Source of the DNA: Rosa chinensis
Lineage: Eukaryota; Streptophyta; Magnoliopsida; Rosales; Rosaceae
NCBI RefSeq assembly: GCF_002994745.2
Contig: NW_020126822.1
Location: 124,001 to 188,000, forward strand
DNA length: 64,000 nucleotides
Direction: 5' to 3'
Under the pieces are notes generated by a model. That model was not told the DNA's origin, searched no databases, and was given only the letters and a program-made list of their open reading frames with translations. Shown here one piece after another: positions 11,050 to 20,439 of the stretch. A program made the translations under genes and the position numbers. Position 1 is the stretch's first letter; each line of letters starts with the position of its first letter.

Positions 11050-11068
11050 GTCGCTCGATAAAAGCGAC
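11050..11068 (+). promoter_or_regulatory. LTR-terminal hairpin (A5)
   Basis: GTCGCT (11050-11055) pairs with AGCGAC (11063-11068) four bases before the LTR end and nine before the PBS. The same stem position in other copies is spelled differently but stays paired. Confidence 0.6.
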
Positions 11069-11077
11069 ATCAATTTT

Positions 11078-11095
11078 TGGCGCCGTTGCCGGGGA
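11078..11095 (+). promoter_or_regulatory. A5 primer binding site (tRNA-Asp)
   Basis: TGGCGCCGTTGCCGGGGA, complementary to the 3' end of plant tRNA-Asp(GTC), located five nucleotides after the 5' LTR. Confidence 0.92.
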
Positions 11096-11848
11096 TTGAA
11101 AAATCATTTGCCATTTTGTGAATATGTGTTTTGTTTATATTGTGACCGAAAAAAAAAAAAAAAAAAAAATTTTTACTTGTTTATTTTGTAATTGTCGAAA
11201 TTTAGTTAATTACTTACTTAGGTTGTTATTTTATTGTTGAACATGAATTTTAATTGTGAGTTGTAAATTAAAGAAGGAATAGGTGAAGTCGTGTTTATTA
11301 ATATTGGCCTAAACCCCTTATTGGTACCTAGTTCAGGTCCCTTAAGGTTGAGGGCGGCCTTTATTAACATTCATTGAACTGTCTTCACACTTAGGACCTT
11401 TTATATCCAAGTAAGTATAGCCTATGTGGGATGGTGTCTAGGAAGGGGACAACGCTCATGACTGGTTCTTGGATTCAGAAGTGCTTACAAATGGGCGTAA
11501 ACCTCAATGAGGGAGTAGCCTATGCCAAAATGGATCCTACCTCTTGTGTTCGTCCTCCCCTACCTGGCCATTTCAGTAAGGTTGCCCAAAGGATGTAGAA
11601 GGGACTTAGTGTCTTGACGATTATACTTGGGCCGCACGTCCACTTGATTTACCGCTTGGAATTTAATTCGAAATCAATGGTATTTATAACAAAAGAAAAT
11701 GTTGTGATGCACCTAAGGTATATTGGATTAAACATAGTCTTGAAAAGGGTAGCTGTTTAAGTCCCATTGCACATCGAGACTCCCTGTTCCCGTACCTAAG
11801 TGTTGAAAATAATTGTGAAGAAAAAGAAAGAATGTAAATCATTGTACT

Positions 11849-11849
11849 T

Positions 11850-11883
<34 letters not shown>
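11849..11883 (+). repeat. A run between leader units (A5)
   Basis: About 34 A in a row. Homologous runs of other lengths lie at 25083-25112, 37320-37344 and 49094-49119, always between the leader units or after the single unit. Confidence 0.85.
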
Positions 11884-11886
<3 letters not shown>

Positions 11887-12658
11887 AAGATAATTAGATG
11901 TGAATAGTGACGTTTTGTTTGATTGTGTGAAAGTTTGTGTAAATTGTGTCTAATCTTGTTAAACAAAGGAAATGTAAAGAATTAATTATAAATATTGTTA
12001 CATTCTTGATTTATTATAAGTGTGTAAAATCGTATGAGTAGATAAGGGCCCTTTTGTTAATATTGGCCTTAACCCTTCATTAGTGCCTTTCTAAGGTCTT
12101 ATGAGGTTGTGGGCGGCTTTTATTAACATTTGGAGAACTGTCTAACACATGAGTTCTTTTCAAGCTGAGTAAGGGGCATATAGGTGGTGTCTTAGGTTGA
12201 GACCCTGGGTGATGGGTTCAAATTGGATCTCAGAGATACTATAGACTGTGCGTAAACCACAATGTGGGAGTAGCCAATAGGGGCCTAAACCTCAATGAGG
12301 GAGTAGCCTCCGTAGTGTCACCAAAATGAGTCCTCCCTCTCACTTACCTCTTAATCTGGCCATCTAGCCTTCTGAAACAAAGGAAAGTGACTTATGTCTA
12401 GGCGACTATCCCTAGATCGTAGCTCACCAATAGTAGTGGTTTCTATTGGGCTCGACTTACAACTCGTAATCAATTGAGATATTAACTTTATTTTGTAAAG
12501 ATAATAAGACACTTGAACATAACCTCCACTTGTAAATTGTGTTGTTTTGTACATTTTATACTTGTATAAATTTCTTTTGTGGTTTATTTGTGAAAAGATT
12601 GTGGATAGTTTGTAATTTGTACTTCTCTTTATACTTGTATAAATCATAAATAGTAAAG

Positions 12659-12700
12659 TCGTGAATAGTAACTTGTGAATAGTGACTCGTGAATAGTAAG
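12659..12700 (+). repeat. GTGAATAGTRAC minisatellite before gag (A5)
   Basis: Three copies of a 14-15-nt unit, GTGAATAGTRACTYGT. A3 has a longer, rearranged array (about 25748-25813) and A1 two copies (about 49861-49890). It lies about 50-90 nt upstream of the branch-like CTAAC. Confidence 0.7.
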
Positions 12701-12784
12701 GTTGATGTATAAATCACTAATTTGTAATTAACTCACTTTATACTTTGCTAACTTCTTTGAATTTTGATGATGTTCAGGATTCCT

Positions 12785-12805
12785 ATGCATGACCGAGCCT
12801 TTTAG
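12785..12805 (+). other. Six-codon overlapping upstream ORF at gag start (A5)
   Basis: ATG at 12785, four bases before the gag ATG and in another frame, opens MHDRAF-stop, ending inside gag. The arrangement ATGNATG with a six-codon frame recurs in A3 (25896-25916), A1 (49966-49986) and A8 (62913-62893, minus). Scanning ribosomes would meet this ATG first, so it could lower Gag-Pol output. Confidence 0.45.
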
Positions 12806-15800
12806 ATCCTCTACACTAAAGGAAATTGAAGCAAGGCTCGCTCGCTTGAAGGGTCCTTCACTTCTTGAGCAGACAAGCCCTTCCCCTTCGACACACAGAG
12901 GGTACATCTTTAACGAACAAGGGAAGAGGACCTACTGTTCTGAGGAGTCTACATCACCTACACCAAGTCCATCTCCACCTTCACGATCACCTTCACCTGT
13001 GATTTCATCCAACTCTACACCACCATCGTCACCACCACCTGAAGAAGTTAGGGAAGAGAGAATGGCATCTATTAGGGAACTTTCCACTGCAACTGTTGAA
13101 GGAGGACCCCCTACAGGCATAGTATACCCTCCTCCTGCAGCTGGAAGACAAGCAGAGTTTGAGCTAAAGAGTGGTTTGTTGCACAAGCTCCCTATCTTCC
13201 ATGGACTTAATATGGAGGACGCTAACAAGCATGTTCGAGAATTTCAATCTGTTTGTGCAAACATGCAACCACAAGGGGCAGATGAGAACCTTCTTAAGAT
13301 GAGAGCATTTCCATTCTCCTTAGCTGACAGAGCCAAGGATTGGCTATATGAACTTCCTGCAGGACGTATCACTTCATGGGAGACAATGAGAAAGGCCTTC
13401 TTGGAGAAATACTTCCCAGCTTCTAAGGTCATCACACTTAGAAAGAAGCTCAGTGGAATAGAGCAAGCCCATGATGAGTCCTATGCTGCTTACTATGAGA
13501 GGTTCAATTCCTTACTTGCACAATGTCCTCAACATCAGATGAAGGATGAGACCCTACTCACATGTTTCTATGAAGGACTCTTACCCTTGGAAAGGCAAAT
13601 GTTGGATGCTGCAGCTGGAGGAGCTTTTGTGGATAAGTCCCCTACAGTTGGGAAGGAGCTGATAGCTAATCGTGCCTTGAACTCTCAACAATATGAGGGG
13701 GTAGGACACTCTACTCGTAGGGTGCATGAGATGAGCAAGAATACTGCAATTGAGGACCAACTGAATAAGCTTACTCTACTCATGAACCAAGTGGTAAGTT
13801 CCAAGGGACCAAGTGCAACAATAGCTTGTGGGGTATGCTCTATGCAAGGGCATGTTACAGATCAGTGCCCTCAACTTAACGAGAATGGAGGATGGGAATC
13901 TGCAAATGCTATTGGAGGATATCAAGGAGGATACCAAGGAGGACCTCAACGTCCTAGACATGACCCTTACTCAAATACGTACAACCCAGGATGGAGGGAC
14001 CATCCCAACTTCAAGTGGACTAACAATGATAACGTTCAGAATCCTCTTGGTGGGAACTTCCAACGTCCTCAAGGGCCTTCATTCCAAGGATCATCTTTTC
14101 AAAGGCCCTACATGCCCCCTCCTCAACAGAACTCAGGACCTTCAATGTCTCACTATGACAAAACGTTGGAAGCCTTGACTAGTTCCACCCAGGCCTTGAC
14201 AAACTCTACTCAAGCTTTGATTCAAGGACAACAGACCCACACTAAGGATATTGCAGATCTTAAGAAACAGATGGGCCAAGTTGTGGACTTCATGAGCAAG
14301 ATTCATGAGACTGGGAAGCTTCCTAGTGGCACAATACCTAACCCTAAAGGTAATGTGGAGAATGCATCAGTTGTGACTACGAGGAGTGGGAGACCATTTG
14401 TGGATCCACCCAAGCAACCCAAGAAGGTCCAAATGAGCATAGAAATTGAGGAAGACCAAGAACCCACCAAGTTGGGTATTGAGAAGGACCCTGCAACGTC
14501 AAAGGAAGAGACCAAGGCATCCTCATCTTTAAAGGCAAAACCGGAAATCAAAGGTAATAATTCTAACTTATCAAATTCGGTTATTGCTAACCCTTCTTCT
14601 TCTTGCATGCCCTTCCCACGCAGGTTTGCCCAATCTAAGAAGGATGAAAGTGACCAAGCTATCTTGGAAACTTTCAAGAAGGTGCAAGTAAACCTACCCC
14701 TCCTAGAGGCCATCAAGCAAGTCCCTAAGTATGCCAAGTTCCTCAAAGAGCTTTGCACTACTAGGAGAGTAAACCGTGAAAAGGAGGTGGTAAAGGTAAG
14801 TGAGAATGTCTCTGCCCTAATTCAGAGGAAGATCCCTCCAAAGTGTAAGGATCCTGGAAGCTTTACCATTCCTTGTACTATTGGTAACTCTAGATTTAAG
14901 AATGCCATGCTAGACCTAGGTGCATCTGTTAATGTTATGCCCTACTCTGTTTATGAAACCCTAGGTCTAGGGGAACTTAAATCTGACAATGTTATCATTC
15001 AGTTAGCTGACAGATCCAATGCATACCCTAGAGGTTTGTTGGAGGATGTGCTTGTACAGGTTAACCATCTTATTTTCCCAGCTGATTTTTATGTATTGGA
15101 AATGGAGGACTCCCCTGTAAGTTCCACTCCATTGCTTTTGGGACGTCCTTTCTTAAGGACAGCTAGGACGAAGATTGATGTGTATGAAGGCTCTCTTACA
15201 ATGGAGTTCGATGGTGACATTATTGGCTTTAACATCTTTGAAGCCATGAGGTATCCCCTAGAGGTTAATGATTGTTTTTCTGCTGACATTTTGGATGAAC
15301 TTGCGCAGAAAATGTTTGATGTTATGCATGAGGATACCCTAGTCACTACCCTTGAGAGTGGGGTAGGCTATACAAAGGAAGGCGTCACCATCTCAGAGGA
15401 CAAGTTGAAAGACACTTGTGAGGATAAAATCATTGAAAACGTCTCCTTCCTTGAGGCATCACCCTTTATAGGTAAGTCTGTTTCTCCATTGTCCATTCAG
15501 TTATCCACTAACAAGACTTTACCTTCAGTGGTCCAGGCCCCAGAACTTGAGCTAAAACCTCTTCCAGACCATTTGAAGTATGTCTACTTAGGGGACAAGG
15601 AAACCTTGCCAGTGATTGTGTCCTCTGCACTAACAACTCCACAAGAAGAGAAGTTGGTGGAAATGTTGAAGCAACACAAGACCGCCATAGGATGGACATT
15701 GGCGGATATCAAGGGAATCAGCCCTACAACTTGCGTCCACAGGATACTTCTAGAGGAGGGGTCTAAACCCACTAGAGAGGCTCAACGTCGTCTCAACCCT

Positions 15801-18449
15801 CCAATGATGGAAGTAGTGAAGAAGGAGGTTATCAAACTCCTTGATTGTGGGGTAATCTACCCTATTTCTGACTCCAAGTGGGTCTCTCCAGTTCAGGTCG
15901 TGCCCAAGAAGTCTGGGATCACTGTGGTAAAGAATGCTGATAACGAACTGGTGCCCCAAAGGACAGTAACAGGCCACAGAGTATGCATTGACTATAGGAG
16001 GCTCAACGCAACCACAAGGAAAGACCACTTTCCTCTGCCATTCATTGACCAGATGCTTGAGCGCCTAGCTGGACATGACTATTACTGCTTCCTGGATGGA
16101 TACTCTGGTTACAACCAGATTGCAATTGCAAATGAAGATCAAGAGAAGACAACCTTCACTTGCCCCTTTGGAACGTTTGCCTATAGACGTATGCCTTTCG
16201 GACTTTGCAACGCTCCAGGTACCTTTCAGAGGTGTATGGTAAGTATCTTTTCAGATTATATTGAGAAAATCATAGAGGTATTCATGGATGACTTTTCAGT
16301 TTTTGGAAAGAATTTTGATGATTGTCTTAATAATCTGGAGATAATTCTGAAACGTTGCATGGAAACTAACCTTGTCTTAAACTGGGAAAAATGCCATTTT
16401 ATGGTTAAACAAGGAATAGTTCTAGGACATATTGTCTCTGCTAGGGGTATAGAGGTTGATAAAGCCAAGGTTGATATTGTGCGTCACTTACCCTCTCCCA
16501 CTTCTGTGAGAGAGATTCGTTCTTTCCTTGGTCATGCAGGTTTTTACAGGAGGTTCATCAAGGACTTCTCCAAAATTTCGAGACCCTTATGTCAACTACT
16601 CCAGAAGGATGTGCCATTTCACTTTGACAAGGAGTGTCAAGAAGCTTTTGACAAGCTTAAGGAGTTGTTGACATCTGCCCCTATCATGTTACCTCCAGAC
16701 TGGTCCTTGCCCTTTGAGTTGATGTGTGATGCCTCTGACTATGCAGTTGGAGCTGTTTTAGGGCAAAGGAAGGACAAGCTACCCTATGCCATCTACTATG
16801 CCTCAAGGACTCTCAATGATGCACAAATGAACTACTCCACCACAGAGAAAGAGCTCCTTGCAGTTGTCTTTGCCCTTGAGAAGTTTCGCTCTTATTTACT
16901 TGGTACCAAAGTTACTATCTTTACTGACCATGCAGCTTTGAAATACTTGATGACCAAGAAGGAGGCGAAACCAAGGCTTATCAGATGGATCCTACTCTTG
17001 CAAGAGTTTGATGTGGAAATCAAGGACAAGAAGGGTAGTGAAAACGTGGTAGCTGACCACTTGAGTCGTTTGGTGCACGCAGAAGACCGTCTCCCTCTGG
17101 TGGAGACGTTTCCAGATGAACAACTCTTTGGAATCCAGGTAAGTGAACCATGGTATGCGGACATTGTGAATTATATTGTGTCTAGAAAGATTCCTGATAC
17201 CATGTCACGTGCTCATAGGGATAGGCTTAAGAAAACTGTTAAGCAATATGTTTGGGATGAACCTTATTTATGGAAGTATTGCTCTGATCAATTGATTAGG
17301 AGATGTGTGCCTGAACATGAACATAATGCTATACTTTCTTTTTGCCACTCTAAAGCATGTGGGGGACACTTTGGGTCTAAGAAGACTGCGTTTAAGGTGC
17401 TAGAGTCTGGGTTCTATTGGCCAACATTATTTAGGGATGCACATGCCTATTGTTTAACTTGTGATAAGTGCCAAAGAACAGGAAATCTAGGTCCTAGAGA
17501 TCAAATGCCATTGTCCAATATAATAACTGTTGAAATATTTGATGTATGGGGTATAGATTTCATGGGACCTTTCCCTTCATCTTTTGGGTTTCTCTATATC
17601 TTACTTGCAGTGGACTATGTTTCCAAATGGGTGGAAGCAAAGGCCACTAGAACTAATGACTCTAAGGTTGTTGCAGATTTTATCAAGTCTAACATCTTTA
17701 GCAGGTTTGGAATGCCTAGAGTTCTCATTAGTGATGGAGGATCCCATTTTTGCAATCGGACGATTGAGGCTCTCTTGAAGAGATATGATGTCACACATAA
17801 GGTTTCTACACCTTATCACCCACAAACTAGTGGGCAGGCTGAGGTCTCTAATCGTCAGATTAAGGGGATATTGGAGAAGACTGTGAACCCCAACAGGAAG
17901 GACTGGTCCTTGCGTCTAGAGGATGCTTTGTGGGCCTACAGAACTGCATACAAAACTCCCATAGGTATGTCACCATATCGAATTGTCTATGGCAAACCAT
18001 GCCATTTACCTGTGGAGTTGGAGCACAAAGCTTGGTGGGCTGTGAAGCAGTTCAACATGGATATGGATGCAGCTGGGCTTCATAGGAAGTTGCAATTGCA
18101 AGAGTTAGAGGAGATAAGGAATGATGCCTTTGAAAGTGCTAAAATTTACAAGGATAAGACTAAGGCATTCCATGACAAAATGATTCGAAGAAAGACTTTT
18201 GTTGTGGGTCAAAAAGTTCTTCTCTTCCATTCTCGTCTCAAACTCTTCCCAGGTAAGCTTCGTTCTCGTTGGATTGGACCTTTTGTTATCACTCATGTGT
18301 TTCCTCATGGAGCTGTGCAGATAAAGAGTGAACATACAAGCAACGAGTTCAAAGTGAATGGCCATCGCTTGAAGCCTTACTATGAGGCATTTGTGGAACA
18401 TGAAGTGGAGGATGTACCCCTCCAAAACGTTCCAAACCCTGAGGATTAA
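12789..18449 (+). CDS. gag-pol: A5 Gag-Pol polyprotein, Ty3/Gypsy Athila type
   Basis: An uninterrupted 1886-codon frame. After a Pro/Ser-rich N-terminus, the capsid domain (Retrotrans_gag) covers about residues 130-285. A CCHC zinc knuckle (C-x2-C-x4-H-x4-C) lies at 347-360. The protease has the active-site variant D709-L-G-A-S. RT spans about 1000-1200 with FMDD at 1165-1168. RNase H has D1314, E1355 and D1380. Integrase has the zinc site H1520, H1527, C1558, C1561, then D1590, D1649 and E1685 (D,D-35-E), and a GPF-type C-terminal module near 1825-1846. All key residues are present. Gag and Pol are in one frame with no recoding site visible, so Gag must be released by the protease. The ATG at 12789 is chosen because the homologous ATG starts gag in A1, A3 and A8. 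Confidence 0.96.
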   Translation: MTEPFRSSTLKEIEARLARLKGPSLLEQTSPSPSTHRGYIFNEQGKRTYCSEESTSPTPSPSPPSRSPSPVISSNSTPPSSPPPEEVREERMASIRELSTATVEGGPPTGIVYPPPAAGRQAEFELKSGLLHKLPIFHGLNMEDANKHVREFQSVCANMQPQGADENLLKMRAFPFSLADRAKDWLYELPAGRITSWETMRKAFLEKYFPASKVITLRKKLSGIEQAHDESYAAYYERFNSLLAQCPQHQMKDETLLTCFYEGLLPLERQMLDAAAGGAFVDKSPTVGKELIANRALNSQQYEGVGHSTRRVHEMSKNTAIEDQLNKLTLLMNQVVSSKGPSATIACGVCSMQGHVTDQCPQLNENGGWESANAIGGYQGGYQGGPQRPRHDPYSNTYNPGWRDHPNFKWTNNDNVQNPLGGNFQRPQGPSFQGSSFQRPYMPPPQQNSGPSMSHYDKTLEALTSSTQALTNSTQALIQGQQTHTKDIADLKKQMGQVVDFMSKIHETGKLPSGTIPNPKGNVENASVVTTRSGRPFVDPPKQPKKVQMSIEIEEDQEPTKLGIEKDPATSKEETKASSSLKAKPEIKGNNSNLSNSVIANPSSSCMPFPRRFAQSKKDESDQAILETFKKVQVNLPLLEAIKQVPKYAKFLKELCTTRRVNREKEVVKVSENVSALIQRKIPPKCKDPGSFTIPCTIGNSRFKNAMLDLGASVNVMPYSVYETLGLGELKSDNVIIQLADRSNAYPRGLLEDVLVQVNHLIFPADFYVLEMEDSPVSSTPLLLGRPFLRTARTKIDVYEGSLTMEFDGDIIGFNIFEAMRYPLEVNDCFSADILDELAQKMFDVMHEDTLVTTLESGVGYTKEGVTISEDKLKDTCEDKIIENVSFLEASPFIGKSVSPLSIQLSTNKTLPSVVQAPELELKPLPDHLKYVYLGDKETLPVIVSSALTTPQEEKLVEMLKQHKTAIGWTLADIKGISPTTCVHRILLEEGSKPTREAQRRLNPPMMEVVKKEVIKLLDCGVIYPISDSKWVSPVQVVPKKSGITVVKNADNELVPQRTVTGHRVCIDYRRLNATTRKDHFPLPFIDQMLERLAGHDYYCFLDGYSGYNQIAIANEDQEKTTFTCPFGTFAYRRMPFGLCNAPGTFQRCMVSIFSDYIEKIIEVFMDDFSVFGKNFDDCLNNLEIILKRCMETNLVLNWEKCHFMVKQGIVLGHIVSARGIEVDKAKVDIVRHLPSPTSVREIRSFLGHAGFYRRFIKDFSKISRPLCQLLQKDVPFHFDKECQEAFDKLKELLTSAPIMLPPDWSLPFELMCDASDYAVGAVLGQRKDKLPYAIYYASRTLNDAQMNYSTTEKELLAVVFALEKFRSYLLGTKVTIFTDHAALKYLMTKKEAKPRLIRWILLLQEFDVEIKDKKGSENVVADHLSRLVHAEDRLPLVETFPDEQLFGIQVSEPWYADIVNYIVSRKIPDTMSRAHRDRLKKTVKQYVWDEPYLWKYCSDQLIRRCVPEHEHNAILSFCHSKACGGHFGSKKTAFKVLESGFYWPTLFRDAHAYCLTCDKCQRTGNLGPRDQMPLSNIITVEIFDVWGIDFMGPFPSSFGFLYILLAVDYVSKWVEAKATRTNDSKVVADFIKSNIFSRFGMPRVLISDGGSHFCNRTIEALLKRYDVTHKVSTPYHPQTSGQAEVSNRQIKGILEKTVNPNRKDWSLRLEDALWAYRTAYKTPIGMSPYRIVYGKPCHLPVELEHKAWWAVKQFNMDMDAAGLHRKLQLQELEEIRNDAFESAKIYKDKTKAFHDKMIRRKTFVVGQKVLLFHSRLKLFPGKLRSRWIGPFVITHVFPHGAVQIKSEHTSNEFKVNGHRLKPYYEAFVEHEVEDVPLQNVPNPED

Positions 18450-18496
18450 ATGGAGGTACAAGTCTAGGCTGAAAGACTATAAACATTAAGCGCTGC

Positions 18497-18512
18497 TTGG
18501 GAGGCAACCCAA
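18497..18512 (+). promoter_or_regulatory. Post-stop hairpin (A5)
   Basis: TTGGG-AGGCAA-CCCAA, 48 nt after the gag-pol stop and preceded by AAGCGCTGC. Element B has ATGGG-AGGCAA-CCCAT at the same place (37596-37611), so the outer pair changes on both sides while the loop is fixed. Confidence 0.55.
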
Positions 18513-20399
18513 TTCTGAAGTAGCTGTGGAGGAGTCATCAACGCAGATTTGTTTTCTCTCTCCCTTTTACTCCTCCAATTTTTCTTTATGTTGGTAGTCA
18601 TTTTCGTAAATTTCATCCCTATATGCTTAAGTGTTTCATTGCATGCTTTTTATTGATTACATTGAGGACAATGCAATATTTAAGTGTGGGGAAGGGATTT
18701 ACACTTTTATCTTGAGTCATATATTGAAAAATACAAAAAAATTGAAAAATGTCAAAAATTTAAAAATTTTCGTTGCTTTTGTTTTTGTTTTGAGTCTTAG
18801 GATGCCCTTTCAACTGTCTAGGATGATTCTATATCTCTAAAATCATGACTAAAAGAGGATCACAAGATTGAGATGATTTTTAAACATGGTATTCTTTGGT
18901 TAATTGAGATATATGAAAAATGTGTGCCTTGTAGTGGATATGGATTCGAAAACTTTGGTACAGAATATGAGCATGTTAGGATGAGTTTTGATTCATATAA
19001 GCCCATGTGAGATAATTGAGCCATGTCCCTTTTTCTTGGAGTGAAATGAAAAATATATTCTTATTTTCTTGGCGATATTTTGATGATCTCATTATTCTTC
19101 ATTTGATTGATTGCTTGCCATAGATTAAGTTTGATGGACTAGAGAATGCTAGAATTCACTCTTGTGCTTGTTGAGACGTTTGTCAATACATGGCCCTGAT
19201 TCTGGAAGGGATAGAGGCACCCTAGGAATTTCCACCATTGCCAAATAAACCTGTGTCCCTAATTGTGCCCGTCGTGGGACTCCCCTAGATAAGCCCCTTT
19301 GAGCCTACATTGAGCCTTTTCATTCATCACCCTTAAAACCCTTAACCATGAAGCTTAGTATAGTTAAAACCCTACCCTTTGTTCTAAGAACTTAGTGGAG
19401 CTATCTTTCGAGACATACTTCGTGGGTTTGGTGCTAAGGATGAAAATTGAGAAGAGGTGAAAGTTAAAGTGTGGGGGTAGACTTGTCCATAAAAGAAAAA
19501 TATATGAAAAAGCCGAGAAAAAGAAAAAAAAAAAAAAAAAAAAAGAAAAAAATGTGTACGGCTAAAAGAAAAGAAAGAAAAATGTTTATGGATTTTAGTC
19601 CCCCATACTTGGTGATTTTGGAGTTTACTTTGAACTGAAGGCCCACTACAGAAAAATTTGACCTTTGTCCATTCACTATAGTTCAAGGGAAGTTTACAAT
19701 GAAGATTGGGCCCAACATGAAGACATTAGGCCCCTTTTATGATACCTCTAGGGGAAGTGACGTTTTTGCAATGCCTTGGTGGATTTCTTGTGGTCTCTAC
19801 ATTTACATGTGCTCTGCTAGGTTTTTAGGACACTTTGATATATCCTTACCCTTCATTTCTTAAAACCTTGAGCCTTGGCCCCATTACAACCTTTGAGAAG
19901 ACCTTCTTGATCCTTAAGATGGGACAGCCCTTGATGTGGAGATGAGTTACAAGAGTTGAACCTATGGCTTGGGTCCATCTGTGCAAGTAGTTGGTATCCT
20001 TCATGAGATCTTTAAAGAAAATTATACATGTGCTTTCGTTTCTTACATTATGTGATATACTTGCTATCTGTCACATATACTTGAGTGTATAAGCTTCTAA
20101 GCAGTGCCATGATCTGAGAGAAGAAAGAGGGATATACCTTGTGAGATTTGAATCAAACTTGTTTGAAACATGCTTAACAGAAACCATCACCATTGTTTCA
20201 ACCAAGTCCTACTTGTATATATGTAAATTATGTGTTTTAATTAACTCTCGAATGCCTAAACATGGAATCTTGATTGAGTGCTAGTCTTGGTGTTGTGAAA
20301 GTAAGAGATTGCTGAGACAAATAGTTGAAGGGCAATAGAGTCATTGTTTTTGTCAAGTCTTTAAATTTTCGTTGAGTCTTAGTGTGTGTCTTAGTTTGA

Positions 20400-20421
20400 T
20401 TTTGCTAAGGGACTAGCAAAA
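20400..20421 (+). promoter_or_regulatory. PPT-proximal hairpin (A5)
   Basis: TTTTGCTA, loop AGGGAC, TAGCAAAA: a perfect 8-bp stem ending three bases before the PPT. It is identical in A3 (33490-33511), A8 (59397-59418, minus) and family B (39376-39397); A2 has one stem mismatch (44142-44163). Confidence 0.65.
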
Positions 20422-20424
20422 GCT

Positions 20425-20439
20425 AAGTGTGGGGGAATT
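20425..20439 (+). promoter_or_regulatory. A5 polypurine tract
   Basis: AAGTGTGGGGGAATT directly abuts the TGATAGG start of the 3' LTR, the position required for plus-strand priming. It is identical in A2, A3 and A8. Confidence 0.85.

Larger units (their letters stand above)
8729..11072 (+). repeat. A5 5' LTR
   Basis: 2344 bp, TGATAGGAGC to AGCGACATCA. The first 600 bp match the alpha-type U3 of A1 and A4. From about 9360 on it matches the beta-type LTR of A3, so the LTR looks chimeric. A TATA box is at 9922. Telomere-box-like AAACCCTAACCC occurs at about 9332. Confidence 0.95.
11411..12777 (+). other. Possible leader intron of A5
   Basis: The donor-like site CAA|GTAAGTAT is at 11411. An acceptor-like end is at 12777: branch CTAAC at 12748-12752, a T-rich stretch, then GATGTTCAG|GATTCCT, with gag starting 12 bases on. 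The same acceptor precedes gag in A1, A3 and A8, and the donor is kept in A1, A2 and A3. Splicing would remove most upstream ATGs, the second unit and the long A run. The donor choice is a guess; the acceptor is better supported. Confidence 0.4.
11073..12788 (+). other. A5 leader between LTR and gag
   Basis: A noncoding leader of 1.7 kb with many short ATG frames. It holds the PBS, two diverged copies of a structured unit (about 11281-11690 and 12030-12480), two A runs (11149-11169 and 11849-11883), a GTGAATAGTRAC minisatellite (12659-12700), and a splice-acceptor-like end. In each unit TTAATATTGGCC faces GGCCTTTATTAA or GGCTTTTATTAA about 45 nt on, forming a long interrupted stem. Micro-hairpins CCTC-AAT-GAGG and CCAC-AAT-GTGG lie at 11502, 12257 and 12290. 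Confidence 0.75.
18450..20439 (+). other. A5 3' noncoding region
   Basis: About 2 kb without a supportable gene; no env-like frame is present. It contains the post-stop hairpin (18497-18512), the CATTG-AGGA-CAATG hairpin (18660-18673), PPT-like motifs at about 18682-18694 and 19467-19480, a conserved block TGTGCCCGTCGTGGGACTCC at 19264-19283, a purine-rich AG/A tract (19500-19560), the PPT-proximal hairpin and the PPT. The same order is kept in A3, A2 and A8, and partly in family B. Confidence 0.8.

Noticed and set aside
11078..11095. tRNA-Asp gene fragment
   Set aside because: Only the 18-nt complement of the tRNA 3' end is present, in PBS position; there is no cloverleaf around it.
16239..16256. 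GTAAGTATCTTTTCAG in RT, which looks like a tiny intron with perfect splice ends
   Set aside because: At 16 nt it is too short to be spliced, and it encodes the conserved RT residues VSIFS in frame.
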